The position numbers were made by a program, and so were the translations under genes. Shown here in pieces: positions 1 through 5,923 of a stretch of DNA of 6,608 nucleotides (the first letter of the stretch is position 1; each line of letters opens with the position of its first letter). The notes beneath the pieces were generated by a model. It did no database searches. It worked only from the letters and a program-made list of their open reading frames with translations, and had not been told where the DNA came from. The stretch is taken from the NCBI GenBank assembly GCA_001871075.1, contig MNUP01000144.1, positions 1 to 6,608 on the forward strand, read 5' to 3'. Source of the DNA: Candidatus Desantisbacteria bacterium CG1_02_49_89 (lineage in GTDB: Bacteria > Desantisbacteria > UBA1551).

Positions 1-114
1 GCGACAGGGGATAAGCTGACTGTTTCGGCAAGGGCGTGGTGCCAGACAGACGAAGTTGAGGCAGTCGTTTCCGACATGACCGTAAAGATAAGGGAACTGG
101 TAGATAAAAGTTAA
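1..114 (+). CDS. C-terminal fragment of an unidentified protein (5' end outside window)
   Basis: Frame 1 is open from the first base to a TAA at 112-114, giving 37 residues. The visible tail contains DKLTVSARAW and ends VKIRELVDKS, a beta strand followed by an amphipathic helix. I do not recognise the family with certainty. The strand-plus-helix ending is compatible with small secreted or lipoprotein families such as DUF3568 that occur near CsgG-like genes, but that is a guess from style only. Base composition matches the next gene. The 149 bases between its stop and the downstream lipoprotein are filled by repeats, so co-transcription is possible but not shown. Confidence 0.6.
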   Translation, partial: ATGDKLTVSARAWCQTDEVEAVVSDMTVKIRELVDKS

Positions 115-240
115 AGGTTGAAAGTTGAAGGTTAAAAGTTGAAAAGAAAAAAATAACTCAAAGGTCAAAAGTCAAAGGTCAAAAGTCAAAGTTAAAATTC
201 CTTAGTTTTGCGCTTTGCGATTTGACCTTTGCGCTTTGAG
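113..240. repeat. Low-complexity tandem and inverted repeat tract
   Basis: Two perfect copies of the 14-mer AAAGGTCAAAAGTC lie at 160-173 and 174-187, preceded at 113-146 by degenerate units of the form AAAGTTGAAGGTT. At 213-240 the motif returns in inverted orientation: TTTGACCTTT at 221-230 is the complement of AAAGGTCAAA, and CTTTGAG at 234-240 matches CTCAAAG at 157-163. The tract could fold into an imperfect hairpin ahead of the lipoprotein gene. No coding sequence is seen in it. Function is unknown; slippage-type expansion is likely. Confidence 0.75.
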
Positions 241-263
241 ATCTGATTTAATTTGGTGATGAA

Positions 264-869
264 ATGAAAAAAGTATGTCTGGTGATTATAGGAATGCTGC
301 TGCTGGCGGGATGCGCTCCGCGCATGGCTGTCAAAAAGGACTACGACTTCTCAAAGGTCAGGCGCATAGCAGTGCTCGATTTTGAGGGGGAAGGTTCATC
401 GGGCGTGGTGGACATGTTCATCCTGGACCTGATGAGGTCCGGGTTTGACGTTGTCGAGCGCAGCAGGATCAGCAGCGTGCTAAGGGAGCAGGAGCTGGGA
501 GGAGCGGGCAGGCTGGACCCTGCGACCGTGAAGAACATAGGAAAGGTCCTGGGCGTTGACGCTCTCCTGGCCGGTTCTGTGAGCCAGTTCGTCCCGGCGC
601 AGAAAAGGACCATTTATTTCGCGTTGGGCGACACCCCGGTCATAATACCGGGCCTGTACGTGGTGGACAAAGGTGACAACTACATTGTCTACGCCACGGA
701 CGCGGAGATAGGCATAGGCGCCAGGCTCATAGACGTGGAAACAGGCAGCGTTGTGTGGGCCGCGTCTGATTCGTACCGCGGCCTTTCCACTGACACCGCT
801 CTGCAGGGAGCGGTTGTGTCCCTTGTGGACGCGCTCAAAAGCGTCTTTCCTAAAGAGAAAAATAATTAA
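264..869 (+). CDS. CsgG/HfaB-family outer-membrane lipoprotein
   Basis: This 201-residue protein has a lipoprotein signal: basic MKK, a hydrophobic stretch, then the lipobox LLAGC with the lipidated cysteine at residue 17. The mature part follows the CsgG/HfaB pattern. It has IAVLDF at 35-40, VVERSRI at 63-69, LGVDALLAGSV at 96-106 and ARLIDVETGSVVW at 153-165. In this family such proteins are periplasm-facing outer-membrane lipoproteins; the curli protein CsgG forms a secretion pore. This one is much shorter than the roughly 277-residue CsgG, so it may be a stand-alone domain and not a pore. ATG 264 is chosen because it gives the complete signal; the ribosome site (GGTG at 255-258) is weak. 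No csgA, csgB, csgE or csgF partners are visible, so a curli role is not supported. The family call is good, the specific function unknown. Confidence 0.82.
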   Translation: MKKVCLVIIGMLLLAGCAPRMAVKKDYDFSKVRRIAVLDFEGEGSSGVVDMFILDLMRSGFDVVERSRISSVLREQELGGAGRLDPATVKNIGKVLGVDALLAGSVSQFVPAQKRTIYFALGDTPVIIPGLYVVDKGDNYIVYATDAEIGIGARLIDVETGSVVWAASDSYRGLSTDTALQGAVVSLVDALKSVFPKEKNN

Positions 870-947
870 CCACGGATCAACACAGTAAGACCTTTTTACA
901 GTGATTTAAAGAGATTTAAAAGGTTTAGCCACGGATTTACACGGATT
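870..947 (+). repeat. CCACGGAT-type dispersed repeat, two units
   Basis: The unit CCACGGATCAACACAG starts at 870, directly after the lipoprotein stop codon. A second unit, CCACGGATTTACACGGATT, lies at 929-947. Related sequence in inverted orientation, AATCGGTGTAATCTG, lies at 2016-2030 just before ppdK. The gene at 1217-1888 is therefore bracketed by inverted copies. Units of this style are frequent between genes of environmental bacteria; whether they are decayed mobile elements is not known from this window. Confidence 0.55.
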
Positions 948-985
948 CAGTCGCTAAGAATTCGTAACTCAGGGCTTTTTGAAGA

Positions 986-1012
986 CCCGCCAATCTTTTA
1001 GGAGGGAGCCCC
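986..1012 (+). repeat. CCCGCCAATC dispersed repeat, copy 1
   Basis: The sequence CCCGCCAATCTTTT followed by AGGAGGGAGCCCC matches the copy at 5971-5997 closely. In the second copy CCCGCC can pair with GGTGGG across an AATCTTTAA loop; here one pair is lost (GGAGGG). It is a noncoding dispersed repeat of unknown role. Confidence 0.55.
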
Positions 1013-1023
1013 GTTATTTAAAA

Positions 1024-1041
1024 CGACCCTAAAGGGTCTAC
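1024..1041 (-). repeat. GTAG-hairpin (REP-like), minus-strand copy
   Basis: GACCCT at 1025-1030 and AGGGTC at 1033-1038 form a 6-bp stem around a 2-base centre, followed by CTAC at 1038-1041. Read on the minus strand this is GTAG, then ACCCT, TT, AGGGT, which is the architecture of the plus-strand copies elsewhere in the window. The stem sequence is unlike the others. Confidence 0.55.
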
Positions 1042-1089
1042 TCCAAAAGGTTCTATTCCTTTACAATTTAGTCGACAGTCCACAATTTT

Positions 1090-1124
1090 CCTCTCCCTTG
1101 ATGGGAGAGGATTGAGGTGAGGGT
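1090..1124 (+). repeat. CCTCTCCC hairpin repeat, copy 1
   Basis: CCTCTCCC at 1090-1097 and GGGAGAGG at 1103-1110 form a perfect 8-bp stem with loop TTGAT. It is followed by ATTGAGGTGAGGGTGA at 1111-1126. The same stem occurs at 6463-6483 with loop CTCGA and a nearby AGGGTGA. There is no T-tract, so a terminator role is not indicated. It is a dispersed palindromic repeat of unknown mobility. Confidence 0.65.
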
Positions 1125-1130
1125 GATTGC

Positions 1131-1152
1131 GTAGGGGCGGGCTTGCCCGCCC
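1131..1152 (+). repeat. GTAG-hairpin (REP-like), copy with GGGCGGGC stem
   Basis: GTAG at 1131-1134 is followed immediately by the stem GGGCGGGC, a TT centre at 1143-1144, and GCCCGCCC at 1145-1152. All eight pairs are Watson-Crick. A GTAG tetranucleotide at the 5' foot of a hairpin is the defining layout of bacterial REP elements. Confidence 0.7.
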
Positions 1153-1155
1153 TTT

Positions 1156-1177
1156 GTAGCGGTGCAATTTATCGCAC
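1156..1177 (+). repeat. GTAG-hairpin (REP-like), copy with GTGC stem
   Basis: GTAG at 1156-1159 is followed by CG, then GTGCAAT, TT, ATCGCAC. The stem has one A/C mismatch and is otherwise complementary. It lies 25 bases after the previous copy in the same orientation, so the two form a direct tandem pair. It is the slightly decayed counterpart of the copy at 6066-6086. Confidence 0.65.
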
Positions 1178-1216
1178 TCATAATAATTCAGGATTTAGTG
1201 TTTACTCCTTCAATTT

Positions 1217-1888
1217 ATGATTAAAAAAAGTATAATAATTTTATTGTTTTGCATTATTTTAACATCGCAGAAGACATATGCTTATTTTTTTGATCTTTCA
1301 CCCGGAGAGATCTACCATGGCTTATGCCTCCAAACAGGAGAGGATTTTCAAGAAGGTCAATTTACAATCACAGTTCCTTCTCCTTTTCAATATTGGAGAA
1401 CGAGCTATGCAACAATAAATGCAATTTTTGAAAAACATTTAACGGAAAGATTACGATATAGTATTGGAGTGAGTATAGAACCACTTTCCATACTACCTAT
1501 TCCATTTCCGGGTGCTGGTCTTTCTTGGGAATTGATTAGCGAGAAAGGATTAATCCCGGGAATTTCTTTCGGTATTCAAGGATGGTCAGTTGGTTCAATA
1601 TCTGCTTCTGTCGGTATCGGGAAGACACTCCCTTTCAAAATATTCTTTTTCTTGCCGTCTGAGATCGTGGGAGAAGGAAGGGATTTTGTATATGCTTCTG
1701 CTGATTATGGATATGCAAGTGATGGTTATCAAAATGGCATAGTTGGAAGATATTTAAATATTATAATAGGATATGATTTTAATATACTTAGACATGTTAA
1801 TAACATAGCCAATTTAAATTTAAGAATATGTTTTGGCGTAGTAAATGAATTTGACTGGCCATTTTTTTCATTCAGCTGGGATGGTTAA
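1217..1888 (+). CDS. Secreted, probable outer-membrane beta-barrel-type protein (possibly prematurely stopped)
   Basis: The 223-residue product starts with a classical signal peptide: MIKK, a hydrophobic run to about residue 16, and a likely cleavage site after TYA at residue 22. The mature part is rich in aromatic residues, glycine and alternating polar/apolar stretches, with no hydrophobic helix, as in small outer-membrane barrels. I do not recognise a specific family. The DNA is clearly more AT-rich than the neighbouring lipoprotein and ppdK genes and is bracketed by inverted CCACGGAT-type repeats, which hints at separate origin. ATG 1217 is the only available start because an in-frame TAG lies at 1196-1198. 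There is no Shine-Dalgarno sequence before it, which is odd. The frame continues after the TAA for 27 more codons that resemble a final barrel strand, so the annotated end may be a nonsense mutation. Confidence 0.65.
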   Translation: MIKKSIIILLFCIILTSQKTYAYFFDLSPGEIYHGLCLQTGEDFQEGQFTITVPSPFQYWRTSYATINAIFEKHLTERLRYSIGVSIEPLSILPIPFPGAGLSWELISEKGLIPGISFGIQGWSVGSISASVGIGKTLPFKIFFFLPSEIVGEGRDFVYASADYGYASDGYQNGIVGRYLNIIIGYDFNILRHVNNIANLNLRICFGVVNEFDWPFFSFSWDG

Positions 1889-1972
1889 AAATATGTCAAA
1901 TCAGAAATTGTAAATTATCATTCTGAAGATCAAACTTATTTTGTTGGTATGAAATTTGTAGATCAAAAATAA
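1889..1972 (+). other. In-frame continuation of the 1217 gene beyond its TAA
   Basis: Directly after TAA 1886-1888 the same frame is open for 27 codons to a second TAA at 1970-1972. The translation begins KYVKSEIV and ends TYFVGMKFVDQK. The alternating pattern and terminal phenylalanine-containing strand are typical of barrel C-termini. If the first stop replaced a sense codon, the full protein would be 251 residues. Alternatives are a sequencing or assembly error, stop-codon readthrough, or chance openness in AT-rich DNA. Confidence 0.4.
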
Positions 1973-1992
1973 CCAAATCTTTTAACTTTATT

Positions 1993-2032
1993 AATCGGAG
2001 TAATCGTCTTTTTGAAATCGGTGTAATCTGTT
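1993..2032 (-). repeat. Inverted CCACGGAT-type repeat before ppdK
   Basis: Two related units lie here: AATCGGAGTAATCG starting at 1993 and AATCGGTGTAATCTGTT at 2016-2032. The second is an inverted, diverged match to the unit at 929-947. The 11-mer AATCGGAGTAA at 1993-2003 also occurs exactly at 6291-6301 inside a palindrome. The tract forms the immediate upstream region of ppdK; no clear promoter was identified in it. Confidence 0.45.
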
Positions 2033-2054
2033 AAATGAAAGGAGAAGTTATAAA

Positions 2055-4790
2055 ATGGCAAAGAAGCAGGCGGGAAAGAAGTTCGTGTATTTCTTCGGGG
2101 GCGGCAGGGCTGACGGGAACGAGAGCATGAAAAACCTTCTCGGGGGCAAGGGGGCGAACCTTGCAGAGATGGCAGGGCATAAGAGCCTGAGGCTTCCTGT
2201 GCCGCCGGGTTTCACCATAACCACGGAAATCTGCACTTATTATTATGAGAACAGGAAATTATATCCTGCCGGCCTGAAAGAGCAGGCCCAGAAGGCGATG
2301 GAGAAGATCGAAGCCCTGATGGGCCGGAAGTTCGGCGACCCGGAAAATCCCCTGCTTGTTTCGGTGCGCTCAGGCGCGAGGAAATCTATGCCCGGGATGA
2401 TGGAAACCGTGCTCAACGTCGGGCTTACGGAAAAAACGATCCCCGGGCTTGTGAAGCACAGCGGCAGCGAGCGTTTCGTTTACGACGCTTACAGGCGGCT
2501 TATCATGATGTATTCGGACGTTGTGATGGAGAAGGCAGGCGGGATAGAGCCGGAGGCTGACCGCGGCATCAGGAAGCAGCTTGAGGAAATAATGGCTGAG
2601 ATGAAATCTCAGAAAGGATATAAGACAGACACGGACCTTAAAGCGGCGGACCTGAAAGAGCTGTGCAACAAGTTCAAAGTAAGGATAAAGGAACTCCTCG
2701 GCTCGGAATTCCCTGACGAGTCCCAGAAACAGCTGTGGGGAGGGATAGGTGCTGTTTTCTCTTCCTGGAACGGGAAGCGCGCTGTCAGTTACCGCAGGAT
2801 AGAGGGCATCCCGGATGAATGGGGCACTGCAGTGAACGTGCAGACAATGGTTTTTGGCAACATGGGAACCGATTCCGCAACGGGCGTGGCGTTCACCAGG
2901 AACCCGGGCAACGGCGAGAATGATTTCTACGGCGAGTACCTTATAAACGCGCAGGGAGAGGATGTTGTCGCCGGCATCAGGACTCCGGCCCCGATCAACG
3001 AGTATTCAACATCCGAACACAACAAGGACCTGAAGACCCTTGAAAAAGGGATGCCCAAACTTTATAATGAACTTTTTGAATACCAGAACCGCCTGGAAAG
3101 GCATTACCACGACATGCAGGATATTGAATTCACGATAGAAAAAGGCATTCTCTACATGCTGCAGTGCCGGGTCGGGAAAAGGAACGGGATGGCGGCTGTG
3201 AGAATGGCGATGGATATGGTGAAGGAAAAGCTTATTAATAAGGAAACCGCTGTGATAAGGGTCACACCTTCCCAGCTTGACGAGCTGCTCCACCCGATAA
3301 TTGACGCCAAAGTAGAAGCAGGGCAGAAGCCGGTAGCGAAAGGGCTTCCCGCTGGTCCGGGAGGCGCGTGCGGCCAGATAGTTTTTTCCGCGAAGGACGC
3401 GGTTGACTGGCAGAAACAGGGGAAAAAAGTTATACTTGTCAGGGAAGAGACGAATCCCGAGGATGTTGAGGGCATGCGCGCGGCTGAAGCGATACTCACT
3501 GCACGGGGCGGTATGACCTCCCACGCCGCGCTTGTGGCGCGCGGCTGGGGAAAGTGCTGCATAGTCGGGTGCAGCGGAATAGAAGTTGACTACAGCAAAA
3601 AAGAGCTTTTGATCGCAGGGAAAACATATAAAGAAGGCGACTGGATAACGCTCAACGGCACCAAGGGCAATGTTTACGACAGCAAGCTGCCCATGATCGA
3701 CGCCACGGAGAACACGCTCCTTAACGATTTCCTGAAGATCTGCAAAACGCTCAAGAAACTCGGTGTGCGCACCAACGCTGACACGCCTGAGGACGCTGCA
3801 AGGGCAAGGCAGTTCGGGGCTGAGGGCATAGGGCTTTTCAGGACAGAGCATATGTTCTACGGCAAGGGTGCTGATGAGCCGCTGTTCATTTTAAGGAAGA
3901 TGATAGTTTCAAAAAGCCTGGAAGAGAGAAAAAAGGCGCTTACTGAGCTTTTCCCGTTCGTGAAAAAGGATATCAAGGGCACGCTTGAGGCGATGGACGG
4001 CCTGCCTGTTGTTATACGTTTGCTAGACCCGCCTTTGCACGAGTTTGTCCCAAGGGATAAGTCAAAACTTGAGAAACTCGCGTCAGAACTGGGCATTACA
4101 ATGGAAGAGCTTAGCAAAAGGGCTGAAGCTTTGCATGAATCCAACCCGATGATGGGCCACCGCGGAGTGCGGCTCGGCATAACCTATCCTGAGGTCACAG
4201 AAATGCAGGTGAGGGCAGTTTTTGAATCGGCAGCAGAACTGCTCAAGGAAGGCAAAAAACCATATCCTGAGATAATGGTCCCGGTGGTATGCGAAGTGAA
4301 AGAGATTGACAACCAGAAAAAGATCGCTGACGCGGTTTACGCCGAGGTGTGCGCGAAGTTCGGCCTTAAGAAAATGAAATGGATGTTCGGCACGATGATA
4401 GAGATACCCAGGGCAGCGTTCGTCGCGGACGAGCTCGCGCAGCAGTCCGAGTTCTTCTCCTACGGCACAAACGATATGACCCAGATGGGATTCGGGTTTT
4501 CCAGGGATGACATCGGCGGGTTCCTGCCTGACTACCTGAAAAAGGGCATACTGCCCGGTGACCCGTTCCAGAGCCTTGACCAGAAAGGCATAGGGGAGAT
4601 AATAAAGATCGGCATAGGGCTTGGCAGGAAGATCCGCAAAGACCTGGAAGTCGGCATATGCGGGGAGCACGGCGGGGACGCGGAATCAGTGAAGTTCTGC
4701 CACAGGGTCAAAATGAACTATGTCAGCTGCTCGCCTTTCAGGGTCCCGATAGCGACCCTTGCCGCTGCCCAGGCAGCCGTGAGCAAATAA
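2055..4790 (+). CDS. ppdK: Pyruvate, phosphate dikinase
   Basis: This cytoplasmic 911-residue enzyme interconverts pyruvate, ATP and phosphate with PEP, AMP and pyrophosphate. Its three domains are in the usual order. The N-terminal ATP-grasp region (about 1-390) has GGKGANLAEM at 30-39, VRSGAR at 104-109 and later AFTRNPGNGENDFYGE. The swivelling phosphohistidine domain has GGMTSHAALVARG with catalytic His490. The C-terminal PEP/pyruvate barrel has LFRTEHMF with Arg596, Arg655 before DPPLHEF, Asn806 in GTNDMTQ, and catalytic Cys869 in GICGEHGG. These align with His455, Arg561, Arg617, Asn768 and Cys831 of the Clostridium symbiosum enzyme (874 residues); the extra length lies mostly before His490. 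The start is supported by AAAGGAG at 2038-2044. Thr488, two residues before the histidine, matches the site phosphorylated by PDRP in plants, but no PDRP gene is visible. The enzyme suggests PPi-linked glycolysis or gluconeogenesis. No intrinsic terminator follows. Confidence 0.98.
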   Translation: MAKKQAGKKFVYFFGGGRADGNESMKNLLGGKGANLAEMAGHKSLRLPVPPGFTITTEICTYYYENRKLYPAGLKEQAQKAMEKIEALMGRKFGDPENPLLVSVRSGARKSMPGMMETVLNVGLTEKTIPGLVKHSGSERFVYDAYRRLIMMYSDVVMEKAGGIEPEADRGIRKQLEEIMAEMKSQKGYKTDTDLKAADLKELCNKFKVRIKELLGSEFPDESQKQLWGGIGAVFSSWNGKRAVSYRRIEGIPDEWGTAVNVQTMVFGNMGTDSATGVAFTRNPGNGENDFYGEYLINAQGEDVVAGIRTPAPINEYSTSEHNKDLKTLEKGMPKLYNELFEYQNRLERHYHDMQDIEFTIEKGILYMLQCRVGKRNGMAAVRMAMDMVKEKLINKETAVIRVTPSQLDELLHPIIDAKVEAGQKPVAKGLPAGPGGACGQIVFSAKDAVDWQKQGKKVILVREETNPEDVEGMRAAEAILTARGGMTSHAALVARGWGKCCIVGCSGIEVDYSKKELLIAGKTYKEGDWITLNGTKGNVYDSKLPMIDATENTLLNDFLKICKTLKKLGVRTNADTPEDAARARQFGAEGIGLFRTEHMFYGKGADEPLFILRKMIVSKSLEERKKALTELFPFVKKDIKGTLEAMDGLPVVIRLLDPPLHEFVPRDKSKLEKLASELGITMEELSKRAEALHESNPMMGHRGVRLGITYPEVTEMQVRAVFESAAELLKEGKKPYPEIMVPVVCEVKEIDNQKKIADAVYAEVCAKFGLKKMKWMFGTMIEIPRAAFVADELAQQSEFFSYGTNDMTQMGFGFSRDDIGGFLPDYLKKGILPGDPFQSLDQKGIGEIIKIGIGLGRKIRKDLEVGICGEHGGDAESVKFCHRVKMNYVSCSPFRVPIATLAAAQAAVSK

Positions 4791-4822
4791 AAAGCGTATC
4801 AACGTGTCAGAGTAACGGCAAG

Positions 4823-4844
4823 GTAGCCGCAACCTTTAGGTTGC
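4823..4844 (+). repeat. GTAG-hairpin (REP-like), copy with GCAACCT stem
   Basis: GTAG at 4823-4826 is followed by CC, then GCAACCT, TT centre, AGGTTGC: seven perfect pairs. It lies 32 bases after the ppdK stop and is preceded by GTATCAACGTGTC at 4796-4808, which recurs as GTATCAAAGTGTC at 5824-5836 before another repeat cluster. The short A/T stretch after the stem is not a T-tract, so a terminator role for ppdK is doubtful. Confidence 0.7.
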
Positions 4845-4852
4845 GTATATTT

Positions 4853-4874
4853 GTAGCGGCGCGATTTATCGCGC
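4853..4874 (+). repeat. GTAG-hairpin (REP-like), copy with GCGCGAT stem
   Basis: GTAG at 4853-4856 is followed by CG, then GCGCGAT, TT, ATCGCGC: seven perfect pairs. It is in direct orientation 30 bases after the previous copy. The stem differs from the 6066-6086 copy (GTGCGAT/ATCGCAC) by a paired C-G to T-A exchange, which is compensatory. It ends 15 bases before the -35 box of the MNT/HEPN promoter. Confidence 0.72.
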
Positions 4875-4889
4875 AATTGTAGCAGTTTC

Positions 4890-4918
4890 TTGACTCTGTA
4901 TTCAGAATATGATATACT
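4890..4918 (+). promoter_or_regulatory. Sigma70-type promoter for the MNT/HEPN operon
   Basis: TTGACT at 4890-4895 and TATACT at 4913-4918 are separated by 17 bases, the ideal spacing, and each differs from consensus at one position. Transcription would start near 4925, leaving a leader of about 20 bases that contains the ribosome site AAGGGG at 4933-4938. This indicates that the MNT/HEPN pair is transcribed separately from ppdK. No obvious operator palindrome overlaps the boxes. Confidence 0.75.
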
Positions 4919-4945
4919 AATGCTGCGGGGAGAAGGGGTAATTCT

Positions 4946-5272
4946 ATGACTGTCGCGGATATTCCTTTAAAAGAAAAAAATGCTATTCTTGGTTATAAAA
5001 ACATTCTTTCTTCCAGGTTTCCGAATTACATAAAGAAGATAATATTGTTTGGTTCTTATGCAAAGGGCAAGTTTAACAGAAATTCGGATATTGACCTGCT
5101 TATTCTTGTAAATAAACGCAAGAGAAAAATATGGAAGGAAATAGTGGGGTTGTCTTTTGATACCCTGTTAGAGCATAATGTCGATATTTCTCCGCTTGTG
5201 ATGGAGGAAGAAAGATATGCGGGATGGTCTCCTCTTTTGGAACGGATCAAGAAAGAAGGAGTAGAGGTATGA
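4946..5272 (+). CDS. MNT-type nucleotidyltransferase (putative antitoxin)
   Basis: This 108-residue protein is a minimal nucleotidyltransferase of the MNT/KNTase-like (pol beta superfamily) type. The diagnostic motif is present: FGSYAKGK with Gly36-Ser37, then the metal-binding pair DID at Asp48 and Asp50, and a third acidic residue at Asp80 in NVDIS. The length is normal for stand-alone MNT proteins. ATG 4946 is preceded by AAGGGG seven bases upstream. Its last four bases (ATGA, 5269-5272) overlap the start of the HEPN gene, showing tight translational coupling. In HEPN/MNT toxin-antitoxin pairs the MNT protein neutralises the HEPN partner, in studied cases by adding AMP to a tyrosine. All catalytic residues are intact, so enzyme activity is expected. 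The domain call is firm; the antitoxin role is inferred from the pairing. Confidence 0.92.
   Translation: MTVADIPLKEKNAILGYKNILSSRFPNYIKKIILFGSYAKGKFNRNSDIDLLILVNKRKRKIWKEIVGLSFDTLLEHNVDISPLVMEEERYAGWSPLLERIKKEGVEV
5256..5261 (+). promoter_or_regulatory. Ribosome binding site that fixes the HEPN start
   Basis: AAGGAG lies seven bases before ATG 5269. The same frame is open back to an ATG at 5224, but that start would overlap the MNT gene by 49 bases and lacks a comparable site. The internal ATG is therefore the preferred start. Confidence 0.75.
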
Positions 5273-5658
5273 CGAAGAAAGATCTGCGGAAGTATTTGGA
5301 TCTCAGGTTAAGGCTTGCCGAGGACAAAATTGAATCCGCGAGGATCCTGCTGGATAACGAAAAATTCCGTGATTCAGTATCCCGTTCCTATTATGCCATG
5401 TTTTATGCTGCCAGAGCGCTTCTTCTTTCAAAAGGTGAAGATGCGACTTCGCATAAAGGCGTGAAAATTCTTTTTGGGAAACACTTTGTAAAAGGTAAAA
5501 TTATTGACAAAAGCTACGGTAGAATGCTTGCCGTGGTGCAAAAAGCCCGCACCGATGCGGATTATGAAGAGGATTTGGAGGTAACCAGGGAAGATGCGGG
5601 AGAAGCTTTATCGGCAGCAGCAAGGTTCGTTAATAAAATCAAGGAATTATTAAAATAA
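5269..5658 (+). CDS. HEPN-domain protein (putative toxin partner of MNT)
   Basis: Starting at ATG 5269 the product has 129 residues and is entirely helical in appearance. It matches the HEPN domain family (PF05168 type): SRSYYAMFYAARALLL at 38-53, SHKG at 61-64, a GKHFVK segment at 70-75, and ARTDADYEE at 93-101. HEPN proteins paired with MNT are usually RNases or ribonuclease-like toxins that use an Arg-X4-6-His motif. That motif is absent here: the only histidines are His62 and His72, and no arginine sits at the right distance before either. The pair may thus be of the non-canonical class in which HEPN is not a standard RNase. The ATGA overlap and shared promoter mark it as the second gene of a two-gene operon, closed by the terminator-like hairpin at 5774-5818. 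Domain call is firm, toxicity unproven. Confidence 0.9.
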   Translation: MTKKDLRKYLDLRLRLAEDKIESARILLDNEKFRDSVSRSYYAMFYAARALLLSKGEDATSHKGVKILFGKHFVKGKIIDKSYGRMLAVVQKARTDADYEEDLEVTREDAGEALSAAARFVNKIKELLK

Positions 5659-5773
5659 AGGAAGGATAGAAAAAAGATGTGATAAGCAGGCAGAACGGGG
5701 AAATAGAAAATGCCCGTTAGAAATGAAAGCATAGAAATATTCGGGGTATTTAATTATCTGAAGTGCCGTAAAC

Positions 5774-5818
5774 AGGGCGCCGAAGGCCTATCCACAAACC
5801 AAGGCGCCCTTCTTATTT
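5774..5818 (+). terminator. Probable intrinsic terminator of the MNT/HEPN operon
   Basis: AGGGCGCC at 5774-5781 pairs perfectly with GGCGCCCT at 5803-5810 across a 21-base loop, followed by the T-rich TTCTTATTT. It lies 115 bases after the HEPN stop. The large loop and interrupted T-tract make it weaker than the hairpin at 6182-6216. Confidence 0.55.
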
Positions 5819-5835
5819 CATAAGTATCAAAGTGT

Positions 5836-5907
5836 CCCGCCTTCGTAGATGCTCCGCCAACCTTAAACTTCCGCTATTCGCGGAAAGGTTGCGGATACTA
5901 CGGCGGG
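5836..5907. repeat. Compound inverted repeat with GTAG at both feet (REPIN-like)
   Basis: CCCGCC at 5836-5841 pairs with GGCGGG at 5902-5907. Just inside, GTAG at 5845-5848 faces CTAC at 5898-5901, so each strand reads GTAG, then TCCGC and AACCTT. The centre is a smaller hairpin, TTCCGC (5869-5874) with GCGGAA (5880-5885). The inner arms CCAACCTT and AAGGTTG match the GCAACCT stem of the 4823 copy. Two opposed GTAG units with a spacer are what REP doublets (REPINs) look like. Confidence 0.6.
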
Positions 5908-5923
5908 CAGGCAGCGTGTCAAA

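Larger units (their letters stand above)
870..1216. other. Repeat-filled intergenic region, no gene
   Basis: No convincing reading frame lies between the lipoprotein stop and the next ATG. The stretch is a patchwork of dispersed repeats: two CCACGGAT-type units (870-947), a CCCGCCAATC unit (986-1012), a minus-strand GTAG hairpin (1024-1041), a CCTCTCCC hairpin (1090-1110), and two plus-strand GTAG hairpins (1131-1177). No T-tract terminator follows the lipoprotein gene, and I could not find a convincing -35/-10 pair for the gene at 1217. Confidence 0.75.

Noticed and set aside
157-240. CRISPR-like array from the AAAGGTCAAAAGTC units
   Set aside because: Units are 14 bp, contiguous without spacers, and degenerate; this is simple tandem repetition.
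3006-3851. Long minus-strand open frame inside ppdK (281 codons)
   Set aside because: A shadow of ppdK: the + strand encodes a complete dikinase with all motifs, and the antisense product has no family features.
4829-4874. Hairpins after ppdK as its intrinsic terminator
   Set aside because: The stems are stable but no T-tract follows either; they fit the dispersed repeat family better.
4658-4882. Open frame overlapping the ppdK 3' end and the GTAG hairpins
   Set aside because: It reads ppdK in another frame and then through two palindromic repeats; no ribosome site or protein-like character.
5224-5268. Longer HEPN start at ATG 5224
   Set aside because: It would overlap the MNT gene by 49 bases and lacks a good ribosome site, whereas ATG 5269 has AAGGAG at ideal distance and the typical ATGA overlap.
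5740-5820. Possible riboswitch around the 5774 hairpin
   Set aside because: No known aptamer core was recognisable and no gene follows immediately.
5710-5823. 37-codon ATG frame (MPVRNESIEIF...) after the HEPN gene
   Set aside because: It overlaps the whole 5774-5818 hairpin, has only a weak GGGGA site, and shows no recognisable feature; more likely noncoding.
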